From positions 106,127 to 170,126 of the forward strand of contig NZ_PNCI01000042.1 in assembly GCF_005887095.1 (NCBI RefSeq): a stretch of 64,000 nucleotides of DNA, written 5' to 3'. Within the stretch, counting starts at the first letter, position 1. Each line of letters opens with the position of its first letter. The position numbers and the translations under genes were made by a program. This stretch comes from Pseudoalteromonas rubra (GTDB taxonomy: Bacteria > Pseudomonadota > Gammaproteobacteria > Enterobacterales > Alteromonadaceae). Positions 53,701 through 62,604 of the stretch are shown piece by piece. The notes under the pieces were generated by a model. It searched no databases. It was not told the DNA's origin and saw only the letters and a list, made by a program, of their open reading frames with translations.

Positions 53701-54066
53701 CTCTGCCCCTTCACGGTCCGAGATAAAGGCGATTTTTGTGCCATCGGGAGAGAATTTAGGCTGGAAGTTCCAGGCTCTGTCACTGGTGATCGCTGTGGCT
53801 TTACCACCGCTCATTGGCATCACGTAAATGTCACCCAACATGTCAAAAATGATGGACTTACCATCCGGGCTGACATCCAGGTTACTCCAGGTGGTCTCGT
53901 TGGTGTCTATGGTAATGGTTTGTTTTTCACCCGGTGGGGTCAGCACGTTCCACTCTTTTGTGCTGGCTTGTTCTGCTTTATCTGTGGTTGCCGCCACTGA
54001 GGGCGTGCTGAGGCCGATCATGGCCGCACCAATGGCAATGGCCAGCGGTGATTTAAGTAGTGTCAT
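50737..54066 (-). CDS. exported TolB-like beta-propeller fused to amidohydrolase
   Basis: Protein of about 1109 residues. Signal peptide (LAIAIGAAMIGLSTPSVA); then a long run of WD40/PD40-type propeller repeats (about 45-650) with the recurring FSPDGK/SPDG pattern (VSPDGKSIIFDM, FSPDGTKIAFISD, FSPDGKHVLYR); then a metal-dependent amidohydrolase domain (about 690-1085) with the site VIPGLVDAHAHGSYG, a His in IGAHG and the Asp-type end AKYLAMDHDIGTIEKGKLADLVIIDGD. The start ATG 54066 is preceded by AAGGAA. Secreted or periplasmic peptidase/amidase is inferred; the substrate is unknown. Confidence 0.9.
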   Translation of the reverse strand: MTLLKSPLAIAIGAAMIGLSTPSVAATTDKAEQASTKEWNVLTPPGEKQTITIDTNETTWSNLDVSPDGKSIIFDMLGDIYVMPMSGGKATAITSDRAWNFQPKFSPDGTKIAFISDREGAENLWVMDVNGDNMRKVSDESHNLLHNPAWSPDGQYIAVKQGQVTGRTIPGGSIRMYHISGGKGVVVRDRLHGAKSQKNIAEPAFSTDGKKLYYSVDATPGVTWEYNKNALGSVFEIRSWDLATGEEETVIRGSGGAIRPTPSPDGKSLAFVKRIENGKVMQSALYIKDLKSGIETEIFAGLDRDLQEANGAQGNTPAFAYTPDGKALVFWAGGVFHKVDIASKQAKVIPTRVVAEKEITPALKFAVDVAPDTFKVKLARWSQISPDGKTALFQALGHLYTKDIASGKVRRVTKQNDHFEFYPSFSRDGKYIVYTSWDDQDLGAVRIVSASGGTGRVITQDPGHYINPSFSPDGKHVLYRKVTGGYLLSGDWSMEPGIYLTSAKGGEAKRIIKHGDNPHFGAEKDRIYFSVMSDGTHRELKSVDLTGEKERSHFKGDYIFDYRVSPDGHYVAFIENFNTFVAPFTSTGKTLSINKGTKSFPVQQVSKYSGDFLNWKADSSALTWAFGPTLYQRKLTDTFAFLKGAAAEPAELTAQGIDLSFEKKADKPEGILALVGGKVVTMRNADEQQEIIEDGVILIEENRIVAVGTRADIEIPSKAKVMDITGKTVIPGLVDAHAHGSYGSHNLQPEQNWNQLSNVSFGVTTIHDPSNDSNEVFSMAELQRAGLTVAPRIYSVGRILYAGNAPGYKTPISNLEDAQFHVKRLKDAGAITVKSYNHPRRDTRQQVLEAAKQMEIMVVPEGGSKFQQNMNMIIDGHTGLEHALPIPNIYSDVTQMWSQTKAGFTPTFNVAYGGIKGEDYFYDTTDVWKNERLASFVPDYILNPRSVRREKAPEHHYNHINAAKSAKQLRDKGVTVHIGAHGQREGLGAHWELWSMAQGGFTPWEALRSGTIDGAKYLAMDHDIGTIEKGKLADLVIIDGDVLNDIRESEKVAYTVLNGRIYDAATMNETGNYNVKRQPLFFENGSKTPMHPATEAYMEEKAHKYHWKH

Positions 54067-54198
54067 AATGAAATTTCCTTCAGATTTCTTGTTATTTGGG
54101 TAGCACAGCACCCTGTGTCAGCTAGAATGACTAACTTTTCCCATAAAGTCGACATTCTGGCGATAAAAGTAATGCTTTGCGCGTTTGCATGAAGCTGC

Positions 54199-56355
54199 CT
54201 AGTTGAGCGTGTGATGACGCACATACTGCAGGTAGGCTTCCAGGCTTTGCTGCCATAACACCATGGCATCGGATAGCTCTTCATCGCAGCGCTTTTTATC
54301 CAGCAGCCTGCGCTCGATTTTTTTTAGCATTAAACCATAGCGATTAAAACCAAGCTGGAGCGCGGTGCTGGCCTGGCGATGCAAGAGCTTAATACACTGT
54401 TGATCATCTTCATCCAACAATTGCTGAATGTGGCGTAATTTAGTCCGGGCAGACAAAACAAATTCGTTATAGATGGATGAGACTTCATCTTCGCTGAAGC
54501 CGCTGAGTGAGCCTACCGCGCTTTCATCATAGAGGGTATCGCTCAGTTCGACACTGATATCTGGTTTTTGCGCTTTTTGCGAATTACTGATGGCCTGGCG
54601 CAGCTTATCTTGTTTGATGGGTTTACCGACTACATCGCGGATCCCCAGTGCCAGATACTCTTTGATTTCTTCCGGACTGAGGCTGGCGGTAAAGGCCAAA
54701 AATGGGGTACGCCGATTCTTGTGTTCAATGTTTTTAAGTCGCTTGAGTACTTCCTGACCGGTTAAATCAGGTAAATTCATATCCAGTAATACCACATCAA
54801 ATGCATGTTCGGTAAGCTGCTCGATGGCACTCTCGCCATCGTTGGCCAGTTTTATCCTGTGTTCGTCACTGGCCATAAATTCAATGGCAATCTTACGGTT
54901 CAGATCCAAGTCTTCGACCAACAAAATGTCCAGGCCGGTGGCATAGTCGACATTATGATGGCGCTTCTCGACCAGGCTGAGCTCTCCGACAGTCAGCGTT
55001 AAATCAAAGCTAAATGAACTGCCTTTATCGAGCTCACTGAGGATTTCCAGTTGGCTGCCCATTTTATCCAGCAGTCGCGCAGTGATGGCCAGTCCAAGCC
55101 CGGTGCCTCCTTTGGTTTTACCGGCACTGCTTTGCACGTAGGGCTCGGTGAGCTTCTCGATGTCTTCCTCTTCAATGCCGGGGCCGGTATCGATCACACT
55201 GAAACGTACCCTGTGAGCCATATTGCCTTCCTTGATCATCTCAACACAGACCTTTACCTCACCCTGATCGGTAAACTTGATGGCGTTACCTACCAGATTT
55301 AACAGGATCTGACGCAGTTTTTGCTGGTCGCAGTAATAGCAAACCTGCTCAGGCATATCGTATACCAAGGTAAAGGTTAGCCCGCGTTGCTCTGCCATGG
55401 GCGTCATTAGCAGACACAAGTTGTTGAGCCAGCTCTTAAATTCAATGTCCTCGGCGGCCAGTACTTCGTCGCTTTGTTCCAGGCTGGCGTAATCAAGTAC
55501 CTTGTCGATGAGAAGATTAAGAGATTCAGCTGAATTAATAATGGCTTCGCAGTATGCCTTGCTGGCCTGATCGCCAATGCGATTGAGTACCAGCTGAGCG
55601 CTGCCGAGTATGCCATTGAGTGGGGTGCGGATCTCATGGCTGACCGTAGACAGGAATAAGCCCCGGATCTCCAGATCTTGCTGTGCTTTTTCTGTCAGGC
55701 GGTTAAGGTTATGTTCGCGTCGTTCATTACATAAAATTGCCATACCGGTGGCATAAAAGATGGGTGCCAGTACACCATTAAAAAACAGGGTGATGGTAAA
55801 CCACGGGCTGTCGAGCAGATTACCATGATGAATCTCTCCCATGAGCAAGGTACGACCGGTAAAGACGCAAAGGATAAAGCTCAGCACAATGAGGTAAACA
55901 ATGCTGCCATTGGGATATAAAGGATGGGCATAGCGGACAAAATAATATAGCAACAGCAGTGCCTCAGCGATGTGCTGGAGGTCGGAGATCAGAATACGCT
56001 GCCTGAGGCCCGGCGCGATGGCGCTGAAATAGACCAGGGCACAAAATAAAACGCCGGTGACGATGAGATAAAACTGGAAGGCTTTATCTCGGACCCCTAG
56101 AAACTGGCTGATCGCCCAGCAGTGAAGCATAGAGGCGGCAAAGAGTAGGCCGTTAGCTATGCCTATGGTCTGCCACTGCTGAAAGTGGCTATGAAGCGCA
56201 AAGCCGATGATACCGGCAAACAACACCATAGGATAGAAAATGTAAACCAGTGTGCCTGGAGTGTCTTTATTCGCACGCCATGTCAGATAGTTAAGAAGGG
56301 TCATCATGGCAGTCATGACGACGCTGGTAACGTATAGAGTTTTAGGATCCAGCAT
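54199..56355 (-). CDS. hybrid sensor histidine kinase with receiver and HPt-like domain
   Basis: A 718-residue protein. Seven or so TM segments (about 8-215), HisKA with phospho-His in TVSHEIRTPLNGILG (about 242), HATPase with DTGPGIEEEDIE and GGTGLGLAI (about 345-470), REC with Asp in VVLLDMNLPD (about 521) and a helical C-terminal part (about 635-715) containing LLHRQASTALQLG, which resembles an HPt with His near 655 but lacks the usual HxxKGS. ATG 56355 is chosen over the TTG at 56370 because of the upstream GAGCG. The gene is 104 bp downstream of a LuxR-type regulator on the same strand; a phosphorelay to that regulator is possible but not shown. Confidence 0.9.
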   Translation of the reverse strand: MLDPKTLYVTSVVMTAMMTLLNYLTWRANKDTPGTLVYIFYPMVLFAGIIGFALHSHFQQWQTIGIANGLLFAASMLHCWAISQFLGVRDKAFQFYLIVTGVLFCALVYFSAIAPGLRQRILISDLQHIAEALLLLYYFVRYAHPLYPNGSIVYLIVLSFILCVFTGRTLLMGEIHHGNLLDSPWFTITLFFNGVLAPIFYATGMAILCNERREHNLNRLTEKAQQDLEIRGLFLSTVSHEIRTPLNGILGSAQLVLNRIGDQASKAYCEAIINSAESLNLLIDKVLDYASLEQSDEVLAAEDIEFKSWLNNLCLLMTPMAEQRGLTFTLVYDMPEQVCYYCDQQKLRQILLNLVGNAIKFTDQGEVKVCVEMIKEGNMAHRVRFSVIDTGPGIEEEDIEKLTEPYVQSSAGKTKGGTGLGLAITARLLDKMGSQLEILSELDKGSSFSFDLTLTVGELSLVEKRHHNVDYATGLDILLVEDLDLNRKIAIEFMASDEHRIKLANDGESAIEQLTEHAFDVVLLDMNLPDLTGQEVLKRLKNIEHKNRRTPFLAFTASLSPEEIKEYLALGIRDVVGKPIKQDKLRQAISNSQKAQKPDISVELSDTLYDESAVGSLSGFSEDEVSSIYNEFVLSARTKLRHIQQLLDEDDQQCIKLLHRQASTALQLGFNRYGLMLKKIERRLLDKKRCDEELSDAMVLWQQSLEAYLQYVRHHTLN

Positions 56356-56433
56356 GGTGCGCTCTAGCAATAAATGAACTTTGCTAGCATAAAAGGAAGA
56401 TTAGGAACAGTAAAGCGGTGCTAAGAGGTTAAA

Positions 56434-56456
56434 TGTGCCGAGTTGGCCCCGGCACA
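56434..56456 (-). terminator. hairpin after the LuxR-type regulator
   Basis: TGTGCCG/CGGCACA stem of 7 bp with a 9-nt loop, followed on the minus strand by TTTAACC. Weak U tract. Confidence 0.5.
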
Positions 56457-56474
56457 CTCACAATGAGACGTAAA

Positions 56475-57131
56475 CTAGCGAATTTCGTCTGGGATATTTT
56501 GTTGCGCCCAGGACAATAATTCGATCCGGTTACGGCATTTGGTTTTTCTGAATGCACTGTACAGGTGAGTTTTCACTGTGTGTGGGCTGATGTTCAGATC
56601 TTCCGCAATTTCTTTGTTCTTTGACCCTTTACTCATTAAGGTAATGATGGCCTTTTCACGCTTGGTGAGTTTAACCGGTTCAATATCACCTTCAGTCAGC
56701 TTGTGTAGTGCGTCTTTGTTAAACTGCAGCATGCGGTTCAGTGCATTACACATAATCTCACGACGATACCATAGCTGATCTTCCATCAGCAGGCGGATCC
56801 CTTTCATCAGCACATCCGCATTATCCGTGGTATAGAAGACGCCACGGATACCGCTGAGCAGGGCGCGATTGGCCAGTTCAGGGTTTTCATCAAGATTAAA
56901 CAACACAATGTCGCAACTAACCTTGAGGTTGACAAGCTGCTCTTTTAACTTGCCCCAGGCATCATTGACAGCCGTTTCAATGAAGAGTAAACGAGTGTTC
57001 TCTGGTACTTCTGAAATATCGGTCCCAGTGATTACGTCCAACCCCTGAGTTTTCAGCAATGGTTGTAATACATTGACGCCTATGGTGTTAATAGGTTCTT
57101 TGTCTAGCAATAAAAATGCAGTACTGCTCAT
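56475..57131 (-). CDS. LuxR-family transcriptional regulator, CsgD/VpsT-like
   Basis: A 218-residue DNA-binding protein. The C-terminal LuxR HTH (about 150-212) reads LTKREKAIITLMSKGSKNKEIAEDLNISPHTVKTHLYSAF. The N-terminal half is a receiver-like domain lacking the usual DD and D-K catalytic set. At about 121-125 it has LWYRRE at the position where VpsT and CsgD carry their W-x-x-R-type c-di-GMP site, so this may be a c-di-GMP-sensing regulator of matrix genes. The family placement is inference. Confidence 0.83.
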   Translation of the reverse strand: MSSTAFLLLDKEPINTIGVNVLQPLLKTQGLDVITGTDISEVPENTRLLFIETAVNDAWGKLKEQLVNLKVSCDIVLFNLDENPELANRALLSGIRGVFYTTDNADVLMKGIRLLMEDQLWYRREIMCNALNRMLQFNKDALHKLTEGDIEPVKLTKREKAIITLMSKGSKNKEIAEDLNISPHTVKTHLYSAFRKTKCRNRIELLSWAQQNIPDEIR

Positions 57132-57358
57132 GTGGAAAACACTCTCATTCTGTCTGATTACGCAATGCTATCACGGGACTCAGACCTTTTGTATTAGAAA
57201 TATCATCAATAAATAGATCGTTCTGCTATATATTGTGGCATTTCTGATCTTGTTGTCGAATTAAAGCCCTAGGTAAAACCCCAAGGCTTTGATATTTATA
57301 TTTTTATTTTTTTATTTGCTAATATGTTAGTAAATTACATTCATTAACAAAGAATAAT

Positions 57359-57730
57359 TTAGCCTACTACTTTTTTCTTATCCTGGTATGGAGGCCAGCC
57401 CATTTCTTTTCCTGCAAGTACATGTAAATGAATGTGGTAAACAGTTTGACCGCCATCATTATTGCAGTTCATAACCGCACGATAGCCGTCGTCTGCAAAA
57501 CCGTGCTCTTTAGCAAGCTTAGCTGCTACCAGATACAAATGCCCAACCAGGTGTGCATTTTCTTCATTAATGTCATTCATGGTGGGGATCGGGGTTTTTG
57601 GGATCACCAGAACATGAAAGGGAGCTTGCGGATTGATGTCCTTAAACGCCAGGGCCAACTCATCTTCATACAGGATATCGGCGGGAATTTCCCGGTTAAT
57701 TATCTTGGTAAAAATTGTTTCTTGGCTCAT
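57359..57730 (-). CDS. hinT: HIT-family nucleotide hydrolase HinT
   Basis: A 123-residue protein with the histidine triad VYHIHLHVLAG (HxHxH) and the N-terminal TIFTKIINREIPADILYEDE. HinT hydrolyses purine nucleoside phosphoramidates and aminoacyl adenylates. It lies alone, with a 217-bp gap to the next gene and a 227-bp AT-rich gap before it. Confidence 0.95.
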   Translation of the reverse strand: MSQETIFTKIINREIPADILYEDELALAFKDINPQAPFHVLVIPKTPIPTMNDINEENAHLVGHLYLVAAKLAKEHGFADDGYRAVMNCNNDGGQTVYHIHLHVLAGKEMGWPPYQDKKKVVG

Positions 57731-57947
57731 TATTTTTCCTTGTATACGAAAGTTTAGCTGATCAGCATAGCGTGCAAAGAGTAAGATACAAGCGAAAAGT
57801 GTTGTTCAGAGTTTAGTCACTCGACAAGCGGATACCAATCTGTGGCAAGTGAGTGCTTTAGCCCGAACAGGACGCTTAATTACTCTGTATCTATTTTAGG
57901 TTCACAGCTAAGTGTCAGCCACATTAACAACAAAATAAAGAGGAATT

Positions 57948-58601
57948 ATGAAGAAAATACGCATTTTTTGCTTTCTGTGCGTCAGCCTGTTTTGTGGGCG
58001 TGTCATGGCGGCGCAGGTGCATTTTCCAGAAGAACTCTTGCCGTTACAGGTAGGGCAGCAGGAAATAGAGCATTCATTCTTTAACAAAGTGCGAGATCTG
58101 ACGCTTTCGACAGGGATGCATCAGATCCGGGTAAAGTATACGGATTTGTATGAAATCGACTATGACGACCATGAAGTGATTGAGTCTAAGCCTTTTTGGA
58201 TCACCATTGAGGCGAGTGCTCAGGGAGATTATCACGTGCAGTTTGATAGGGCCGATACACTCAAAGCCGCTAAGCAGTTTGCAAAGCAGCCACAGCTGTG
58301 GCTTAAAGCGCCAGATGGGACGCGTACGCCAGTCAAAACGCTGACTGAACAACTGCGGATCCGCTCAGTACCGCAGGCGACAGAAAGGCTTAAAACCCCG
58401 GTGACTAAGCCAGATCATGCCGACTCTTTACCTGTAGAGCCACCTGTGGCGCCTCAAGCTAGTAAACCTGCTTTGTCTGACGCTTTGCCTGCAGCACCTC
58501 AGGCTGGCAAGCCTGACGCAGCGGCGATGCTAGAGTTCTGGTGGCAGCAGGCGAGTCCGGCCCAGCGCGCGGCATTTTTAGAAAAAGTACAGCCTCGATG
58601 A
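57948..58601 (+). CDS. DUF2057 (YccT-like) exported protein
   Basis: A 217-residue protein with a signal peptide (FCFLCVSLFCGRVMAAQ). The body has the DUF2057 pattern, with VHFPEELLPLQVGQQEIEHSFF and the LxxGxHQIRVKYTDLYE segment. A long Pro/Ala-rich linker (about 140-190) with two copies of an APQA-x-KP motif precedes a short C-terminal helix (MLEFWWQQASPAQRAAFLEKV). Its role in the envelope is unknown. Convergent with the M1 peptidase. Confidence 0.88.
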   Translation: MKKIRIFCFLCVSLFCGRVMAAQVHFPEELLPLQVGQQEIEHSFFNKVRDLTLSTGMHQIRVKYTDLYEIDYDDHEVIESKPFWITIEASAQGDYHVQFDRADTLKAAKQFAKQPQLWLKAPDGTRTPVKTLTEQLRIRSVPQATERLKTPVTKPDHADSLPVEPPVAPQASKPALSDALPAAPQAGKPDAAAMLEFWWQQASPAQRAAFLEKVQPR

Positions 58602-58624
58602 GGCGGTACTTTTGCCGGTATCAA

Positions 58625-60472
58625 TTAGTTAGCAAAGATGGCATCTATGGTGCCTTGTGCTAACGGGTGATAGCCCGGGCGGGCTTGTTGATACACTTTA
58701 TATGCCCAGTCGCGTTTGCCGTTGGCAACCAGTGACTTGTATAAGCGGACAATGAGCTTACGGCGGCCAATCCCGGTCAGGTGCTTATCAAGTGCAGGGT
58801 AGATGGCGTCGTATCCATTGCCGACAGCCAGCATAAACCAGGCAAAGGCCAGCTCGGCATTGGTTGAATTTGTTAGCCCAAACGCCTGATCGAGCGCAGT
58901 CATTTTATCCTGAGCCAGGTCACGTGGCAGGTTGTTGATAAAGTGCAGCCACTCGTGCACCGTCCAGCTGGCGGTGGGAATAGCACTAAGCGTGCTGTTT
59001 CCAGCTAACCAGGCTTTCGTCGCGGCATCGACTTTATCAAATGCATCTGAGGTCGGATTCGGTGCGTCGGCCGGTAATCCCGGTTGATGGATCCACTCAT
59101 TGACCTTATCCATACTGACTATGCCAGGATGTTTGTTGATGAGGTGTTTCTCGATATACTGAACAAACTCGGCGGTGGTCAGCGATTTAAACGCGTAGGC
59201 GTCAAAGTAGCCTTTCACAAAAGCATCAAACACTTTACGACCAAACTTTTCTTCCAGGTAGATCAGGAACAGCTGACCTTTAGTATAAGGAATGGTGCTG
59301 AATGCATCGTCCGGATCGCGACCGTTTAGGCGCAGGTTCAGGCGCGTATCTGGTGCCGGCAACTCCTCAACGACGGTCCGCAGTCTGGCAGAATCCAATG
59401 CCTGCTCCATGACCGCGCGCTCACGACCAAACACTTCTTCCATAATGCGGTTTTCGACATAAGAGGTAAAACCTTCATTCAGCCATAGATCTTCCCAGGT
59501 GGCGTTAGTAACCAGGTTGCCTGACCAGGAGTGCGCTAGTTCATGGGCGATCAGGTTAACCAGGCTTTTATCACCCGCGACGACGGTTGGGGTAATAAAG
59601 GATAAACGTGGGTTTTCCATGCCACCAAACGGAAAGCTCGGCGGCAGCATTAGTAAGTCATAACGTCCCCAGGCATATTCGCCGTACATGGCGTTGGTTT
59701 TATCTATCATCGCCTGGGTGTCATTAAACTCGGCAACAGAGGCATCTAATATCTGTGGCTCGGCAAAAATGGCGGTTTGATGCGACATTTCTTTGTATTC
59801 GAGGTTACCGGCACCGATGGCGATAAGATAAGGCGGAATGGCCTGCGGCATATCAAACCAATAGTCGCCATCTTTGATTAACGCGCCACTGTTGTCGGCA
59901 CTCATGACTGCACGCACATCTTTAGGTGTATTAACACGCGCAGAGTAGGTAACGCGCATCGCTGGGGTGTCCTGGACGGGGATCCAGCTGCGGGCATGGA
60001 TAGCCTGAGACTGGCTGTACATAAAAGGGTGCGACTTGCTGGCGGTTTGCTCTGGCGTCAGCCATTGCAGACCGGATGCCTGTGGCAAACTGTTGTAGTA
60101 GATGCGCGCTTTTTTCGCTTGTTGCTTAAAGCGGATAGTCAGTTTGGCGCCTTTCACATCATCGCGTTGAGCAAGGGTGAAAGAGGCTGGGTACCATTTC
60201 CCGTTGCTGCCCTGATACATCACCTTGTCTATTTCAAGGTCTCGGGTATCCAGCACCAGGGTTCTGGCTTGTTTGTTTTGCCATGCCAGCGTGTGTTCCA
60301 CAAAACCTTCCAGCTGTTTGTCTGCAAAGTCAACATCCAGATCCAGGTGAAGGTGTGTACTGATCACGTCGTTGAGGTTGGCATAGGTGTGTTCGTCCAC
60401 CGCCTGAGCACTCAACGCGGTATGTGACAGGCCTGCTAAGGCAAGACCAAAGGTTAGGGCAGAAAGTTTCAT
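58625..60472 (-). CDS. M1-family metallo-aminopeptidase (LTA4H-like), exported
   Basis: A 615-residue enzyme. Signal peptide (LSALTFGLALAGLSHTALSAQ); exopeptidase signature GGMEN (in FPFGGMENPRLSFI); zinc site HELAHSWSGNLVTNATWEDLWLNEG with HExxH and a Glu 18 residues on; then a C-terminal helical repeat domain (about 475-610) as in leukotriene-A4-hydrolase-type aminopeptidases. AAGGATAATA precedes ATG 60472. Divergent from murB. Confidence 0.93.
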   Translation of the reverse strand: MKLSALTFGLALAGLSHTALSAQAVDEHTYANLNDVISTHLHLDLDVDFADKQLEGFVEHTLAWQNKQARTLVLDTRDLEIDKVMYQGSNGKWYPASFTLAQRDDVKGAKLTIRFKQQAKKARIYYNSLPQASGLQWLTPEQTASKSHPFMYSQSQAIHARSWIPVQDTPAMRVTYSARVNTPKDVRAVMSADNSGALIKDGDYWFDMPQAIPPYLIAIGAGNLEYKEMSHQTAIFAEPQILDASVAEFNDTQAMIDKTNAMYGEYAWGRYDLLMLPPSFPFGGMENPRLSFITPTVVAGDKSLVNLIAHELAHSWSGNLVTNATWEDLWLNEGFTSYVENRIMEEVFGRERAVMEQALDSARLRTVVEELPAPDTRLNLRLNGRDPDDAFSTIPYTKGQLFLIYLEEKFGRKVFDAFVKGYFDAYAFKSLTTAEFVQYIEKHLINKHPGIVSMDKVNEWIHQPGLPADAPNPTSDAFDKVDAATKAWLAGNSTLSAIPTASWTVHEWLHFINNLPRDLAQDKMTALDQAFGLTNSTNAELAFAWFMLAVGNGYDAIYPALDKHLTGIGRRKLIVRLYKSLVANGKRDWAYKVYQQARPGYHPLAQGTIDAIFAN

Positions 60473-60602
60473 TATTATCCTTGCTCATGATGTGAGTAGA
60501 GGCGTTGTTATACCACTTAAGTGCCAAAATGACACCTTGATGCGCCAAAGCCAAGGATAGGCTACACTAGCGGCAATTTTGCATTTGTTACAAGGTTTGG
60601 GT

Positions 60603-61616
60603 GTGCATTCTTTGCAGTCATTACACACATTCTCGCTACCGGCGTCATGCAGCACCTTGCTGCGTGTAACGGATCCGGCGCAGCTTTACGACCACGATTT
60701 TAGTACGCCGTTTTATATTCTGGGTGAGGGCAGTAACAGTGTGTTCCTGAGCGATTATGCGGGCACAGTGATCCAGATGGCCAATCATGGCGTGGTACTC
60801 GAAGAGCAAGCCAATCATTATGTTGTGCGCGCCGCTGCGGGTGAGTCCTGGCACACACTGGTAATGCATCTGCTGGCACAAGGGATTGGCGGACTGGAGA
60901 ATTTAGTCTTGATCCCGGGCACTATTGGTGCAGCACCGATCCAGAATATCGGCGCTTATGGTGTGGAACTGGCCGATGTATTGTTTCAGGTGACGGGCTT
61001 TGATATTGCCAGTCGCACCATACAAACGTTAGATAAAGCGGCCTGTGAGCTTGGCTATCGCGACTCTGTGTTTAAACATGCGCTAAAAGACCGTTTTATC
61101 ATTACTGAAGTGACTCTGCATCTACCTAAACAATGGCGGCCTGTGCTGAGTTATGGTCCGTTAAAGGCGCTGTGCCGTGATACTGTGACTCCTCAGGCGG
61201 TTGCTGAACAAGTGATGGCAACCCGGCGCAGTAAACTGCCCGACCCTCAGGTGCTGGCAAATGCCGGAAGCTTTTTTAAAAACCCGGTGGTCGACAAAGC
61301 ACAAGCCGACGCTCTGGCCAATCGTTATCCCGACCTGCCCAGTTACCCGGTCGATGCGCAGCATAGCAAGCTGGCCGCTGGCTGGCTCATTGAACGCGCC
61401 GGGCTTAAAGGTTATCAGCGGGGTGGGATCAGAGTGTATGAGCACCAGGCCCTGGTGCTGGTCAATGAAGGCCACAGCAATGGTGAGGACCTTAAGGCGG
61501 TGATCAGCCATATTCAGCACACTATACTCACTCAGTTTGACATTGTGCTGGAGCATGAGGTCAGGCTGATAGGCCCGCAGGGTGAAATTACAATACAGGA
61601 AGCGCACTATGGTTAA
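60603..61616 (+). CDS. murB: UDP-N-acetylenolpyruvoylglucosamine reductase
   Basis: A 337-residue FAD enzyme of peptidoglycan precursor synthesis. FAD-binding region ILGEGSNSVFLSDYAG and LVLIPGTIGAAPIQNIGAYG, the active-site Ser in NAGSFFKNP and the C-terminal Glu in EHEVRLIG are all present; it is the E. coli-type form. GTG 60603 is taken as start (AAGG 8 nt upstream; the frame is open eight codons further to a TTG). It overlaps birA by 8 bp. Confidence 0.95.
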   Translation: MHSLQSLHTFSLPASCSTLLRVTDPAQLYDHDFSTPFYILGEGSNSVFLSDYAGTVIQMANHGVVLEEQANHYVVRAAAGESWHTLVMHLLAQGIGGLENLVLIPGTIGAAPIQNIGAYGVELADVLFQVTGFDIASRTIQTLDKAACELGYRDSVFKHALKDRFIITEVTLHLPKQWRPVLSYGPLKALCRDTVTPQAVAEQVMATRRSKLPDPQVLANAGSFFKNPVVDKAQADALANRYPDLPSYPVDAQHSKLAAGWLIERAGLKGYQRGGIRVYEHQALVLVNEGHSNGEDLKAVISHIQHTILTQFDIVLEHEVRLIGPQGEITIQEAHYG

Positions 61617-62604
61617 AGCACCCGATGGCAATAAGCTGGCCATTTTACATGCCCTGAAGTGCGGCGAATTTGTTTCCGGGCAGGCACTGGGCGAACAGTT
61701 GGGGATCAGCCGGGCGGCGGTGTCTAAGCACATTAAGTCTTTACAGCAAATGGGCATCGACATTTTTAAGGTAACGGGCAAGGGCTATCGGCTCAATAAC
61801 AGTTTGCCTTTATTAGAGGAAGCCGAGATCCGTCAGAGCTGGGCGCAGGTCAGTGACACGCCGTGTCAGATTGAAGTGCATTCTATTATTGATTCAACCA
61901 ATAGCGAGCTGATGCGTCGTATTCAGGCTCACCAGTCTATTCCCAAAGGGCAAGTGCTGGTTGCGGAAATGCAGCAGGCTGGGCGAGGCCGACGTGGCCG
62001 TCAGTGGCAGTCTCCATTTGGTGCGAACCTCTATTATAGTTGCTATTGGCAATTGGATGAAGGTATGCAGGCCGCCATGGGGTTGTCGATAGCCGTCGGG
62101 CTGGCGGTACATGATGCGCTTAAAGCCTTGTTCGATCTGGATGTGCAACTGAAGTGGCCAAACGATGTTTACCTCAATGAACAAAAACTGGCGGGCATTT
62201 TGGTTGAGCTGGATGGCCAGGTTGAAGGCCCTTGTCATCTGGTGATTGGTATTGGGCTGAATGTGGCGATGCCAGAGAGTGCTGCCGGGCAAATCGACCA
62301 GGCCTGGACCGATCTGAGCCAGCACGTTAATGCGGTAAATAAAAACCAGCTGGTGGCCGTGCTGACTTTGTGTTTGCAAAAACGCTTAGAGGTATATCAA
62401 CGCCATGGGCTGAGTGTGATGACTGAGCAGTGGAATGCATTGAATGTGCATCGTCAGCAAGCCGTAACGCTGACCACAGGGCAAAAACAGTGGCGGGGCA
62501 TTTGTGAAGGCATAGACTCACAAGGTGGTTTGGTGCTGCGTCAGGATGGCGAGCTTAAAACCTATTACGGCGGCGAAATCTCAGTGCGTAAGGAAGCCTC
62601 ATGA
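61609..62604 (+). CDS. birA: biotin ligase and biotin operon repressor
   Basis: A 331-residue bifunctional protein. Winged HTH at about 8-58 (FVSGQALGEQLGISRAAVSKHIKSL), biotinyl-AMP site GRGRRGRQW (about 124-132), KWPNDVYLNEQKLAGILVE, and the C-terminal SH3-like domain. The HTH means it can repress biotin genes, which are not in the window. ATG 61609 lies within the end of murB. Confidence 0.96.
   Translation: MVKAPDGNKLAILHALKCGEFVSGQALGEQLGISRAAVSKHIKSLQQMGIDIFKVTGKGYRLNNSLPLLEEAEIRQSWAQVSDTPCQIEVHSIIDSTNSELMRRIQAHQSIPKGQVLVAEMQQAGRGRRGRQWQSPFGANLYYSCYWQLDEGMQAAMGLSIAVGLAVHDALKALFDLDVQLKWPNDVYLNEQKLAGILVELDGQVEGPCHLVIGIGLNVAMPESAAGQIDQAWTDLSQHVNAVNKNQLVAVLTLCLQKRLEVYQRHGLSVMTEQWNALNVHRQQAVTLTTGQKQWRGICEGIDSQGGLVLRQDGELKTYYGGEISVRKEAS

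Noticed and set aside
61161..61781. 206-residue minus-strand frame opposite murB and birA
   Set aside because: Antisense shadow of two conserved genes; the murB active-site and birA HTH codons explain the open frame.
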